This document shows, piece by piece, positions 1-6,911 of a DNA stretch of 8,843 nt (its first letter is position 1; every line of letters starts with the position of its first letter). The notes beneath the pieces are model-generated. The model saw only the letters and a program-made list of their open reading frames with translations, was not told the origin of the DNA and ran no database searches. A program made the translations under genes and the position numbers. Origin of the DNA: an uncultured Veillonella sp. (GTDB lineage: Bacteria; Bacillota; Negativicutes; Veillonellales; Veillonellaceae). The stretch is taken from the NCBI GenBank assembly GCA_900757715.1, contig CAAEOZ010000165.1, positions 1 through 8,843 of the forward strand, in the 5' to 3' direction.

Positions 1-65
1 GTCGTTTCCTTTGGATAGGTTAGAATTCGTCAATCTGTAAAACGATTAGATTGCAGAAAAGGATA
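1..65. repeat. Left copy of 65-bp terminal direct repeat (circle junction)
   Basis: These 65 bases are identical to 8779-8843. A perfect repeat confined to the two contig ends is the usual signature of a circular molecule written linearly, giving a unit of 8,778 bp. The odd length of 65 would also fit an assembler k-mer overlap. The repeat lies inside the 5' part of the putative structured RNA, which reads continuously only when the ends are joined. The alternative is a genuine direct repeat bounding a chromosomal segment. Confidence 0.95.
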
Positions 66-306
66 ATACTCAAAGGTAGTATGTACCGCTGCAATATTGC
101 CGGTCGCAGTCCGCATATAGAAAATATGAGGGACGCTGTGATAATTAGTATCTGATTATTAATCAGATCGTGAGACACATACTGATTTATGTGTCGCCCC
201 CTTGTTTGAGATTTTTTAAAATCAAGAAAACGAGGAAGTACCTGAAGGGATAGCTGTATCCGGATGTAGGTGCGCGAAAAACAAGAAACAGACCTAAACT
301 ATTATG

Positions 307-337
307 AAAGGTATGCGTAGGCATACCTTTTTTTATT
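307..337 (+). terminator. Intrinsic terminator of the structured RNA
   Basis: A perfect 10-bp stem (307-316 with 321-330) closes a GUAG tetraloop. A run of T at 328-334 overlaps the stem base and continues past it. It defines the 3' end of the RNA. Confidence 0.9.
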
Positions 338-350
338 GGTCTAGCAAATG

Positions 351-386
351 AAGCCACATAGCTTAAATGCTGTGTGGCTTTTTTTT
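351..386 (+). terminator. Second intrinsic terminator, 14 nt after the first
   Basis: A 12-bp stem with one G.U pair (351-362 with 369-380), loop UUAAAU, is followed by a T run through 386. Together with the first terminator it separates the RNA gene from the protein operon. Transcription of the operon therefore probably needs its own promoter downstream or regulated read-through. Confidence 0.88.
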
Positions 387-389
387 ATA

Positions 390-490
390 TATAATAAACC
401 CAACCTTTTATAAGGTTAAAAGACGGCAGTAATGTCGCCGAGAAAAGAGTATATTGCCGGTGGGAAAACCCGTAATCTTCACAACCGGCG
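390..490 (+). promoter_or_regulatory. Hairpin-rich leader of the protein operon, with a possible -10 box
   Basis: A perfect TATAAT occurs at 390-395, just past the second terminator, but I see no convincing -35 box 16-18 bp upstream, so a promoter here is only possible. Downstream lie three hairpins: 402-407/412-417 (loop UUAU); 424-427/437-440; and 456-461/484-489, which encloses GGG-AAAA-CCC (462-464/469-471). The last hairpin ends only four bases before the ribosome binding site AAGGAG (494-499), so folding or ligand/protein binding could affect translation of the first gene. I do not recognise a riboswitch class. Confidence 0.4.
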
Positions 491-505
491 GAAAAGGAGA
501 AAACT

Positions 506-1585
506 ATGTTAAACGAAATGAATTTCACTAACTTTCCTGATTTTATTGATCAGCTCAATGAAGTGTCTGATGTTACTGAGTGGGTACGCACCAACCTTGA
601 TAACATCAAGCTGGAAAAACTCGATAATAATAACCCGTTTCCAAATTTTGGCGGTGATGCCTACGGAATTGGTATTACTATTGATGACGAACCTACAATA
701 CCGCTCAGAAGTACATCAATCAACACATTGATTACTCGTGCTGATGTATCCGGTAAGGGTATACAGCGAGTATTCGATGAAAGAAAGGACCTCTTTTGTG
801 AGCATCTCAATGCATATTATGCATTGAAACCAAAAAAGAGAAAGGATTGTCTTGCTTTGATACAGGACGGCAAACTTTCAGCGTTACACAGCGGAAGTTA
901 CGCCATTATCCCGCTTAAAGGGATTTTTGAAGCCATTGAGAATTATTTTGAGGACTCTTTCTCAAAATACACGCTTCGGTCTGCCTACTGGTCATGGGAA
1001 TATTCTGAGGTTGATTACTCTATACAAGATAAGTACTTTGAGGATGTATATAATAAACTTTCGTCAAAGTATTTTGAAGGCAGTAGTAAAATAAGACTTC
1101 GTTGCATTAGTAGCGATGTGGCAGAAGCAGCCGTGCGAATGTACCCGTATCTTATTGTCTATGATGATAAATTTATTCCGCTTGCAGGCACAACTGCAAC
1201 AAGGCATTATGGGGAAGCCAATCTATCTAATGTTATCAATAATATCAAAAAGACTTTCATCAGTTTTGAAGCGTCTTGCAGATCCTTTGCAGGTCTTAAA
1301 GACATCAAAATAAATAATACGAAAAACTGTATGATTAAAGCGTTTACTGCATTAAGAATACCGCAGAAATATGCAATACCGGTGACGGAACCCTATAACA
1401 ATACTCCTTCAAACGCATTGGATATTTATATCGCAATGTGCGACTGCCTTGAATATATGAAAAAGGCAGAAATTGATAAGGAGTCAGTTATGAGGTATGA
1501 AGAGATTCTTTCAAAGCTGGTAACATATAATGTTTCCAAATGGAAGGATATGGACATTCCGGGTAATGTTGCGTGGGTTGCGTAA
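506..1585 (+). CDS. Unrecognised 359-aa protein, first gene of the operon
   Basis: A strong AAGGAG (494-499) sits 6 nt before this ATG, which fixes the start; the next in-frame Met is residue 5. The protein is soluble-looking, with no signal peptide, membrane segment or clear nucleotide-binding motif. Its middle (about 120-150, including HSGSYAIIPLKGIFEAIENYF shortened here to its core GSYAIIPLKG) and the stretch RHYGEANLSNVIN (233-245) faintly recall DUF932-like phage/plasmid proteins, but I cannot assert the family. Trp and Tyr are concentrated around 159-171. It is the largest unassigned protein of the element and sits directly after the noncoding region, the position where replicons often carry an initiator or copy-control protein. 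That role is inference only. Base composition and ribosome binding site style match the neighbouring genes. Confidence 0.85.
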   Translation: MLNEMNFTNFPDFIDQLNEVSDVTEWVRTNLDNIKLEKLDNNNPFPNFGGDAYGIGITIDDEPTIPLRSTSINTLITRADVSGKGIQRVFDERKDLFCEHLNAYYALKPKKRKDCLALIQDGKLSALHSGSYAIIPLKGIFEAIENYFEDSFSKYTLRSAYWSWEYSEVDYSIQDKYFEDVYNKLSSKYFEGSSKIRLRCISSDVAEAAVRMYPYLIVYDDKFIPLAGTTATRHYGEANLSNVINNIKKTFISFEASCRSFAGLKDIKINNTKNCMIKAFTALRIPQKYAIPVTEPYNNTPSNALDIYIAMCDCLEYMKKAEIDKESVMRYEEILSKLVTYNVSKWKDMDIPGNVAWVA

Positions 1586-1604
1586 TTATTAAGGAGGATT
1601 AAAA

Positions 1605-1790
1605 ATGGAAAAGAATATTGAAAGTAAGAAAGACAAGCTTGAAAAAATTCTGAATTGTTATGGCATTACTTGGGGAGAGTTATCAGAACTTAACGTATCC
1701 CAGATTAACGCCATAGAAACGGATTATTACAACAGATATGGAGAAAACATTTCTATAATGTTTAATTTTAAACAACTCCATAATGTTTGA
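1605..1790 (+). CDS. Small 61-aa hypothetical protein
   Basis: A perfect AAGGAGG (1591-1597) lies 7 nt before the ATG, and the gene begins 20 bp after the previous stop, so it is very likely translated in the same operon. The N-terminal third is rich in Lys and Glu and probably helical (roughly residues 1-18), followed by a short Trp/Tyr-containing segment. No domain is recognised. Its size and charge would suit a small DNA-binding or accessory protein, but nothing in the sequence shows it. The following 87 bp carry a strong hairpin before the next gene. Confidence 0.7.
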   Translation: MEKNIESKKDKLEKILNCYGITWGELSELNVSQINAIETDYYNRYGENISIMFNFKQLHNV

Positions 1791-1824
1791 TTTTTAATCA
1801 GCAGAATTCAGAAGAAGAAACGAT

Positions 1825-1860
1825 GTGCGTAACTATTTTAAAGTAGTTACGCACTACTTT
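1825..1860 (+). promoter_or_regulatory. Two mutually exclusive hairpins just upstream of the 55-aa gene
   Basis: A perfect 11-bp stem pairs 1825-1835 with 1844-1854 around an 8-nt loop. A second perfect 8-bp stem pairs 1840-1847 with 1853-1860. They share 1844-1847 and 1853-1854, so they cannot form together. A short T run (1858-1862) and then AAGGAGG (1863-1869) follow directly. The arrangement could be a weak terminator, an attenuator or a processing site. Confidence 0.55.
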
Positions 1861-1877
1861 TTAAGGAGGAAAATAAT

Positions 1878-2045
1878 ATGACATGGTCTTATGAAATGGT
1901 CAAATTATACCGCCAAAAATGGCAATGTATCAGAGACGAAAATGGTCGTATTGTAGCGTGGTGTGCTGGTTACAGTGATGATGAGTTGAAAAACCTTTTG
2001 AAGCGTCATCCCGGATGGTATTTCAGTAGTGCTAAATTTGAATAA
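1878..2045 (+). CDS. Small 55-aa tryptophan-rich hypothetical protein
   Basis: Translation from the ATG at 1878 gives 55 residues beginning MTWSYEMVKLYRQKW and ending in TAA at 2043-2045. An AAGGAGGA (1863-1870) lies 7 nt upstream, and the stop is 25 bp before the next gene, so it fits the operon well. Four Trp (residues 3, 15, 28, 47) in 55 residues is a high content. A central Arg-Asp-Glu-Asn-Gly turn between two short strand-like stretches is followed by an acidic/basic helix (DDELKNLLKRH, 34-44). No family is recognised. It may bind nucleic acid or a partner protein, but the sequence gives no direct proof. Confidence 0.7.
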   Translation: MTWSYEMVKLYRQKWQCIRDENGRIVAWCAGYSDDELKNLLKRHPGWYFSSAKFE

Positions 2046-2070
2046 TCCAAAAATATAGGAGGAAAAACAA

Positions 2071-3327
2071 ATGATTGATAAAAACTATATTCCTAAACTT
2101 TATAAAAGTACAGCAAATATGACTGTTAAAGAATGGGAAAATGAGAGAAGAAACTCTATTGGTGGTTCTGATATGGCAGTCCTTCTTGGACTTAACCATT
2201 TTGGTCGAACTAAAAGAGAGTTGTTTTATGATAAAACAGGTGTTGAGCCAATTGTGTCGGATGAAGATGGGTACAAAAGTATCATTTTCAACTCAGGACA
2301 TTTTCTTGAGGAAATGGTAGCTGATATATTTTCATACAGGACAGGTCTTGAAGCGTATGAAATCAAAGCCATGTTTGAGCATCCGCATCATCCTCATATC
2401 AGAGGCAATATTGACAGGTTTTATCGCAGAAAAGGTGAAAAAGAACCTATAGGTTTCTTGGAATGCAAAACGACATCTGAATACAACCGTAATTGGACCG
2501 GAGATAAAATCCCTACTGATTATGTTGTACAGATATCTACATATCTTTCCATTCTCAATATGGATAAGTGCAAAATATCGTGCTTATTTATACCTGAAAC
2601 TCTGAGAGTCGTTGCAGGAATTTTGTATCAGATGAAGAATGTTTTTGGAAAGTTGTCTGAAAACACTCTGGATGATATAAAGTCACAGCTGTACGACAAT
2701 ACAAACAGCGAAATGGAAATTTATATTCCAATGGTTCTTTCTGCTATGGGTGGTGAATTTCTTGTTCCCGAAAAACTGAGGGAGGAAACCTCTGAAGCTA
2801 TCGGTGATAAGTTGATTATCAAAGACTTCGAGCGTGATGAGTCACTTGAGGAAGATATTCTCCGTGCGGCAGATGATTTTTGGTACAACAATGTTGAAAA
2901 AGGTGTGCCACCTACACTTGACGGTGAGGACGGCGAGTCAGCGATAGCTACGCTTAATAAATACACACCTCAGAAGAAACTTGTAACACCAAAAATGTTG
3001 TCTTTATCTTTGATTGATACAATCCACCAAATGGATGAACTCAAAGCTAAGAAAACAGCACTTAACTCATCGGTTAAAGCAATTGATAAAGAAATTGAGA
3101 AGTTATCTGTGCCATTCGTTGAGGCTCTTGCAGGAGCGGATATAGGTACAGTAGGATTTGATCCTGAAGAACAATATGAAATTGCATATAAAACAGGAAA
3201 TCCTTCTTTCTCAGTTCCGAAGAAGAATCTTGAGAAACTTAAAAATTCTTATCCCGATGCATATGCAGATTGCATTGAGGAGAGACAGTCCAAGCCTAAG
3301 CTTGCAATTAAGGCTGTAAAGGCATAA
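2071..3327 (+). CDS. YqaJ-type PD-(D/E)XK recombination exonuclease
   Basis: This is a 418-aa nuclease of the YqaJ/lambda-exonuclease-like family, which resects double-stranded DNA ends to expose single strands for annealing. Visible motifs: IGGSDMAVLLG (30-40), typical of the family N-terminus; GHFLEE (76-81) with E80; GNID (112-115) with D115; the LECKT core (130-134) giving the E131-x-K133 pair; and Q154 in YVVQISTY (151-158). The catalytic set looks complete. The C-terminal third has a helical coiled-coil-like stretch (about 311-350) often found in these proteins, probably for oligomerisation. AGGAGG (2057-2062), 8 nt upstream, supports the start. It is followed after 9 bp by a RecD2-like helicase and then an annealing-protein candidate, as in phage recombination modules. 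Function is confident; exact polarity and biological target are not. Confidence 0.93.
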   Translation: MIDKNYIPKLYKSTANMTVKEWENERRNSIGGSDMAVLLGLNHFGRTKRELFYDKTGVEPIVSDEDGYKSIIFNSGHFLEEMVADIFSYRTGLEAYEIKAMFEHPHHPHIRGNIDRFYRRKGEKEPIGFLECKTTSEYNRNWTGDKIPTDYVVQISTYLSILNMDKCKISCLFIPETLRVVAGILYQMKNVFGKLSENTLDDIKSQLYDNTNSEMEIYIPMVLSAMGGEFLVPEKLREETSEAIGDKLIIKDFERDESLEEDILRAADDFWYNNVEKGVPPTLDGEDGESAIATLNKYTPQKKLVTPKMLSLSLIDTIHQMDELKAKKTALNSSVKAIDKEIEKLSVPFVEALAGADIGTVGFDPEEQYEIAYKTGNPSFSVPKKNLEKLKNSYPDAYADCIEERQSKPKLAIKAVKA

Positions 3328-3336
3328 GGAGAAAAA

Positions 3337-5646
3337 ATGATTGAAGTAAAAATTACCTATGAAGTTTTCTCCAAAGATGGTTTTTCAATCTGTTCATGTG
3401 CAGTTCTTAGCGGAGCAGAAGAAATTCCAGACTTTGTAGGAAACAAAAACAGTATAAAAATCAAAGGTAATTTTCCTGTATCTAAAAATGTCAATCTAAA
3501 AGTTGACGGAAGATGGGAAAAATACAAGACTGGTGAGTTTACACTTATCGTTGATACCTTTGAAGAGACTATACCAAAGACAATTGATGGCATTATAGGC
3601 TACCTGAGTAGCTGTGTTAGTGGCATCGGTGAAAGGACTGCAAAAAAAATCGTAAGAAAATTTGGTTTGCAGACGATTGATGTATTGGAAAATACCCCCG
3701 AAATGATTTTATCAGTTCGGGGAATCTCCAAGAAAAAGCTAACCGACATAGTTGACAGCTATCAAAAGACAAGAGCAGCGTCATCGTTAATCTCATATCT
3801 TGCACCATTTGGAATCTCACTAAATCAATGTATGAAAATACATGAAGCATTTGGTAGTGAAAGCCTTAATACAGTACTGCACAATCCGTTTAAATTATGC
3901 AGTATTGACGGCTTGAATTTCCGTATTGCAGATAAGATTGCTAAATCTGTAAATTTGAATGCGGAAGATCCTTTGCGTGTAAGAGAAGGCTTACTATATA
4001 TTCTATCGGAAGCATCACACGATGAGGGACATATGTGCTTGCGTCAAGATATATTGGTTGTTAGGGCATATTTTCTGCTGAATGGAGCGTCTCGTAAAGA
4101 CTATAACGACTATGTTAAGAGCAGTAAAAATTCGGGACAAATTATACCGCTGAAAGATTACCTTGAAAGCATGAATATTTCAGAAACGGTATCTGAAAAA
4201 CGCTGTAAATCTGAACTGTGCGAACTTGTTAAGCTGAAAAAAATCAAAGGCGAGAACAAATTTGCTTATCTTGATTATAATTATGACCGAGAAAAGTATA
4301 TAGCCAAAGATATAGTTACAAGACTGAAACTTAATAAAAGCGTTACAGTTAATGAAAAGCAGTTTACCAATGAAATAGACCGACTTGAGAAAAAAAGCGG
4401 AATTAAGTTGGCAACACTTCAGAAAGATGCTGTGAAAACTGCTCTATCTGAGAAGATAAGTATTATCACAGGTGGTCCGGGAACAGGAAAAACCACAGTA
4501 CTAAAGTTTATTTTGTCTGCGGCATACGATTTGTTTGGAGTTAATCCGGATGAGGTTACCTTGCTTGCTCCGACCGGCAGAGCGGCGTCAAGAATGTCTG
4601 AGTCTGTTGGAAACGGTTATACTGCATCCACTATCCATTCTAAACTTCAACTGGCATCTGAACAAGAAGATAATCCTGCATCAGATCCAATTGACAGTAA
4701 AATCGTGGTTGTTGATGAGTTGTCTATGTGTGATTCATATATTTTTTATATGCTAATGAAATACACATCTTACTCATCTAAGATTATCCTTATCGGAGAT
4801 GCTGAACAGTTACCCTCTGTTGCTGCCGGAAATGTGCTTTTCGAACTGTTGAAATCAAAAGCGGTACCGGTAGTAAGGCTTTCAGCCGTGTATCGTCAAG
4901 GACAGCAGTCCTTGATTGTAACTAACTGTGAACTGATTAAGCATAATTCATCTGAACTGAGATATGGTGAAGATTTTTCTTTTATTCCAACAGGCAATCA
5001 AGCAGAAACAGCAAATACGATTATAAGTATTTACCAAAGTGCTTTGACAGTTGGAGGACAGACACTTGATGATATTCAGGTGCTTTGTCCATTTAAGAAG
5101 AAAGGACACGAAGCCGGTGCTTATGAACTCAATAAGTTGTTGCAAGCTTCTGTTAATCCACCATCCGCATCAAAAAGGGAAGTCAAAAGAGGTTCTACTG
5201 TTTTAAGAGTGGGAGATAAGGTTATGCAGATTAAAAATAACTATGATATTTCCTACAGAACAAAGAACGGCGACATTGGCAACGGTGTGTACAACGGAGA
5301 TTGTGGATATATAACAGATATAACGGCTGATTATATTACTATCTTATTTGATGATTCAAAGTATGTTAACTGTGATATATCAAATATAGATGAGATAGAT
5401 CTTGCGTATGCGATTTCCATTCACAAGTCGCAGGGAAGCCAATATAAAACAGTTATTATACCTATGCTTATGGACTATAAGATAATGCTCAAGCGAAATT
5501 TGCTTTATACAGCAATTAGCAGAGCGAAAGAAAATGTGATTATTGTCGGACAAAGTAGAGCCATAGCTTATGCTGTACATAGTAACAGCATAAGTAAGCG
5601 AAATACTTTGCTTGCAGAACAAATAAACAAATATAAAGGAGAATAA
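3337..5646 (+). CDS. RecD2-type superfamily 1 DNA helicase
   Basis: The 769-aa length is close to full-length RecD2 proteins. An N-terminal beta-rich region (1-80) is followed by helix-hairpin-helix repeats (about 90-140, with GIGERTAKKI and GISKKKL). Helicase motifs: Walker A GGPGTGKTT (379-387), motif II VVVDE with D460-E461, GDAEQLPSV (motif III, 487-495), the motif IV-like VYRQ around R520, an SH3-like segment in domain 2 (about 625-665), the AYAISIHKSQGSQ block (690-702) and YTAISRAKE (724-732) with R729. All expected ATPase residues are present. Such enzymes unwind DNA 5' to 3'. The ribosome binding site AAGGAG (3326-3331) overlaps the stop codon of the exonuclease gene, indicating tight co-translation. 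In this element it may serve as the main helicase, because no DnaB-like gene is present. That role is inferred. Confidence 0.95.
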   Translation: MIEVKITYEVFSKDGFSICSCAVLSGAEEIPDFVGNKNSIKIKGNFPVSKNVNLKVDGRWEKYKTGEFTLIVDTFEETIPKTIDGIIGYLSSCVSGIGERTAKKIVRKFGLQTIDVLENTPEMILSVRGISKKKLTDIVDSYQKTRAASSLISYLAPFGISLNQCMKIHEAFGSESLNTVLHNPFKLCSIDGLNFRIADKIAKSVNLNAEDPLRVREGLLYILSEASHDEGHMCLRQDILVVRAYFLLNGASRKDYNDYVKSSKNSGQIIPLKDYLESMNISETVSEKRCKSELCELVKLKKIKGENKFAYLDYNYDREKYIAKDIVTRLKLNKSVTVNEKQFTNEIDRLEKKSGIKLATLQKDAVKTALSEKISIITGGPGTGKTTVLKFILSAAYDLFGVNPDEVTLLAPTGRAASRMSESVGNGYTASTIHSKLQLASEQEDNPASDPIDSKIVVVDELSMCDSYIFYMLMKYTSYSSKIILIGDAEQLPSVAAGNVLFELLKSKAVPVVRLSAVYRQGQQSLIVTNCELIKHNSSELRYGEDFSFIPTGNQAETANTIISIYQSALTVGGQTLDDIQVLCPFKKKGHEAGAYELNKLLQASVNPPSASKREVKRGSTVLRVGDKVMQIKNNYDISYRTKNGDIGNGVYNGDCGYITDITADYITILFDDSKYVNCDISNIDEIDLAYAISIHKSQGSQYKTVIIPMLMDYKIMLKRNLLYTAISRAKENVIIVGQSRAIAYAVHSNSISKRNTLLAEQINKYKGE

Positions 5647-5651
5647 TAATA

Positions 5652-6560
5652 ATGAAATTTACAATTAACAATGTATCTTATGACACAAATAACTATCTTA
5701 CTTCATTTGTTGATGAAAACACCGGCGAGGTGCATCCGGAAAATAAGGTGTTAAACCGTAGTGTACGACTGTTATGGTTTCGTTCTGTTTATCCGCAGGC
5801 GAGAATTATTAAAGAAACAGTTAATTCCGGCATGACAATTGATGTACTTAAAGCAATGCCTGAGTATAATGCCAATATTCCTGATGATGTATTTAAGTAT
5901 TATGAAAGATTAGCATCAAGAGGATGTTGTACAGCGATTGCCAAAGCAAGCATATATCTTGATTCTTATGCTAAAGAACCTGCTGTAGTTGATTATGCGG
6001 TACGATATGCTGAAAAAGGCTTTTCGTATAACAATGAAGCCGCACTTAATGCCGCTGCTGACCGTGCGATATGTTCTTTGGGCTTTATCGTACCTGAGGA
6101 AATAACGGTCGGTAATATGCAGACTATTATTCCTGAAGGCGGTAATAATGCTGATACACCTAAACAGGAAAGTGTAGGTTCTGTAATCAATCAGATTGCT
6201 CAGAAGGTGGATAAGGCTGATTACACATCAATTGATGTTGAACAGCTTGTTGATGACTCATCAGATAATGATAAATCACAACCTATATCTACACCAAAAG
6301 CACCAAAAGAAAATATTCAGAGCAATGTGGCTGTATATGATATTGCTACCCCTGTTGATGAAATAATTAACAGTATGTCTGAGGAAGATGCACGAGCTTA
6401 CATAATTCCAACCGGAAAGTACGCTAATCGTACTGTAGGTGAGGTGTATGAAGAGACAAAAGACAAAGACGGTCATTCTCCGACTATTGGTTGGTTTGCA
6501 GAAAAGTACAGCGGTAAAAACAATATTTTAAAGGCTGCTTGTATAATCGTAAACAGATAA
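5652..6560 (+). CDS. Putative single-strand annealing/ssDNA-binding protein with an ExoX-C-like tail
   Basis: The 302-aa protein starts 5 bp after the helicase stop; its ribosome binding site AAAGGAG (5635-5641) lies inside the helicase gene. The N-terminal half has the pattern VRLLWFRSVYPQARI (38-52) and, later, NEAALNAAADRAICSLGF (128-145). This resembles the WFR...P and A-x-x-KA-x-GRAL-x-x-x-GF pattern of phage-type ssDNA-binding/annealing proteins usually found beside YqaJ nucleases. A low-complexity acidic linker (about 165-225) follows. The C-terminal part, PTGKYANRTVGEVY (253-266) then GWFAEKYSG (280-288), resembles the small domain at the C-terminus of exodeoxyribonuclease X. The match to the annealing family is by pattern, not by a strong motif, and the usual basic residue set is incomplete. 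Its position between nuclease/helicase and primase genes supports a DNA-metabolism role. Confidence 0.6.
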   Translation: MKFTINNVSYDTNNYLTSFVDENTGEVHPENKVLNRSVRLLWFRSVYPQARIIKETVNSGMTIDVLKAMPEYNANIPDDVFKYYERLASRGCCTAIAKASIYLDSYAKEPAVVDYAVRYAEKGFSYNNEAALNAAADRAICSLGFIVPEEITVGNMQTIIPEGGNNADTPKQESVGSVINQIAQKVDKADYTSIDVEQLVDDSSDNDKSQPISTPKAPKENIQSNVAVYDIATPVDEIINSMSEEDARAYIIPTGKYANRTVGEVYEETKDKDGHSPTIGWFAEKYSGKNNILKAACIIVNR

Positions 6561-6565
6561 AAAAG

Positions 6566-6599
6566 TATTCTCCCGATAACGAAGGTTGTTGGGAGAATA
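6566..6599 (+). promoter_or_regulatory. Long intercistronic hairpin without a T tract
   Basis: Bases 6566-6580 pair with 6585-6599 over 15 consecutive pairs (two G.U) closing a GAAG tetraloop. No T run follows, so it is unlikely to be an intrinsic terminator. It ends 27 nt before the next start codon, and a role in mRNA processing, stability or translation is possible. Confidence 0.6.
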
Positions 6600-6626
6600 G
6601 ACCGAATCATAAAAGAGGGTGTACAT

Positions 6627-6893
6627 ATGTTACTTAGTGATGTTGCTGAATTGTATGATCTGCTTGTTGAATACAAAGGTTGTACGGCAGATTATATGGT
6701 TTCATTGACAAAAGGCAATTGGACAATTGCAGAAGGTGGTTACGGACGAATGTGGGAACTATATTATGAGGCTGAAAAAAAGCCCACAGCCTATGCTGAA
6801 AATGGTGTAATTATAGTTGACCACGCTCAGAATACCGTAACAAAAAAAGAAATTGAAAAGATAATTAAATCTGTACTTGATTATCTTAAATAA
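6627..6893 (+). CDS. 88-aa hypothetical protein
   Basis: The ATG at 6627 follows a weak ribosome binding site (GAGGGTG, 6615-6621), noticeably poorer than those of the other genes, so expression may be lower or depend on the hairpin upstream. The predicted protein has an N-terminal helix (MLLSDVAELYDLLVEYKG), a Gly/Trp/Tyr-rich centre (about 30-48) and a basic helical C-terminus (about 72-88). No membrane segment, Cys pair or known motif is visible. It lies 18 bp before the HD-domain gene and probably shares its transcript. Function unknown. Confidence 0.7.
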   Translation: MLLSDVAELYDLLVEYKGCTADYMVSLTKGNWTIAEGGYGRMWELYYEAEKKPTAYAENGVIIVDHAQNTVTKKEIEKIIKSVLDYLK

Positions 6894-6911
6894 AATTAGA
6901 AAGGTGAAATT

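Larger units (their letters stand above)
1..337 (+). ncRNA. Large structured noncoding RNA (about 350 nt in total), class not recognised
   Basis: The stretch has no plausible coding frame but is bounded by a strong promoter (8730-8758) and an intrinsic terminator (307-337). Helices found by eye: 31-36/48-53; 66-70/78-82; 85-88/101-104 with 91-93/98-100 inside; 107-112/131-138 capped by 114-118/124-128; 150-157/161-168 (8 perfect pairs); 174-181/188-195 (8 perfect pairs); 200-204/231-235 enclosing a stem near 211-222; 238-243/268-273 enclosing 248-252/257-261. A possible closing helix, 16-21/291-296, joins the 5' and 3' portions into one multibranched domain. The hairpin loop at 71-76 (CAAAGG) is complementary to 8-13 (CCUUUG), a possible tertiary contact. 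I considered RNase P, tmRNA, 6S, T-box, group I/II intron and GOLLD/ROOL and cannot match it confidently to any. It could be an element-specific regulator, a replication primer or origin RNA, or a phage-type ornate RNA. The helices come from one sequence and have no covariation support. Confidence 0.7.

Noticed and set aside
1..65. End repeat read as att sites of an integrated element
   Set aside because: No integrase or recombinase gene is present and the repeat coincides exactly with the contig ends, which fits a circular assembly better. Read mapping could reopen this.
231..275. Resemblance of the GAGGAAGUACC and GAAGGGAUAGCUGU segments to RNase P or 23S rRNA motifs
   Set aside because: Only short matches; the flanking conserved elements of either RNA are missing and the whole transcript is the wrong size and order.
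304..351. Micro-ORF of 15 codons starting with ATGAAAGGTATG
   Set aside because: It lies within the terminator hairpin and has no ribosome binding site, so it is explained by the terminator.
1..505. tRNA, CRISPR array or iteron set in the noncoding region
   Set aside because: No cloverleaf with a T-loop, no regularly spaced repeats and no repeated 17-22 bp units are visible on either strand.
546..731. Overlapping + strand open frames at 546-731, 1116-1313 and 4535-4756
   Set aside because: They lie in alternative frames inside larger genes, lack ribosome binding sites and have no recognisable product.
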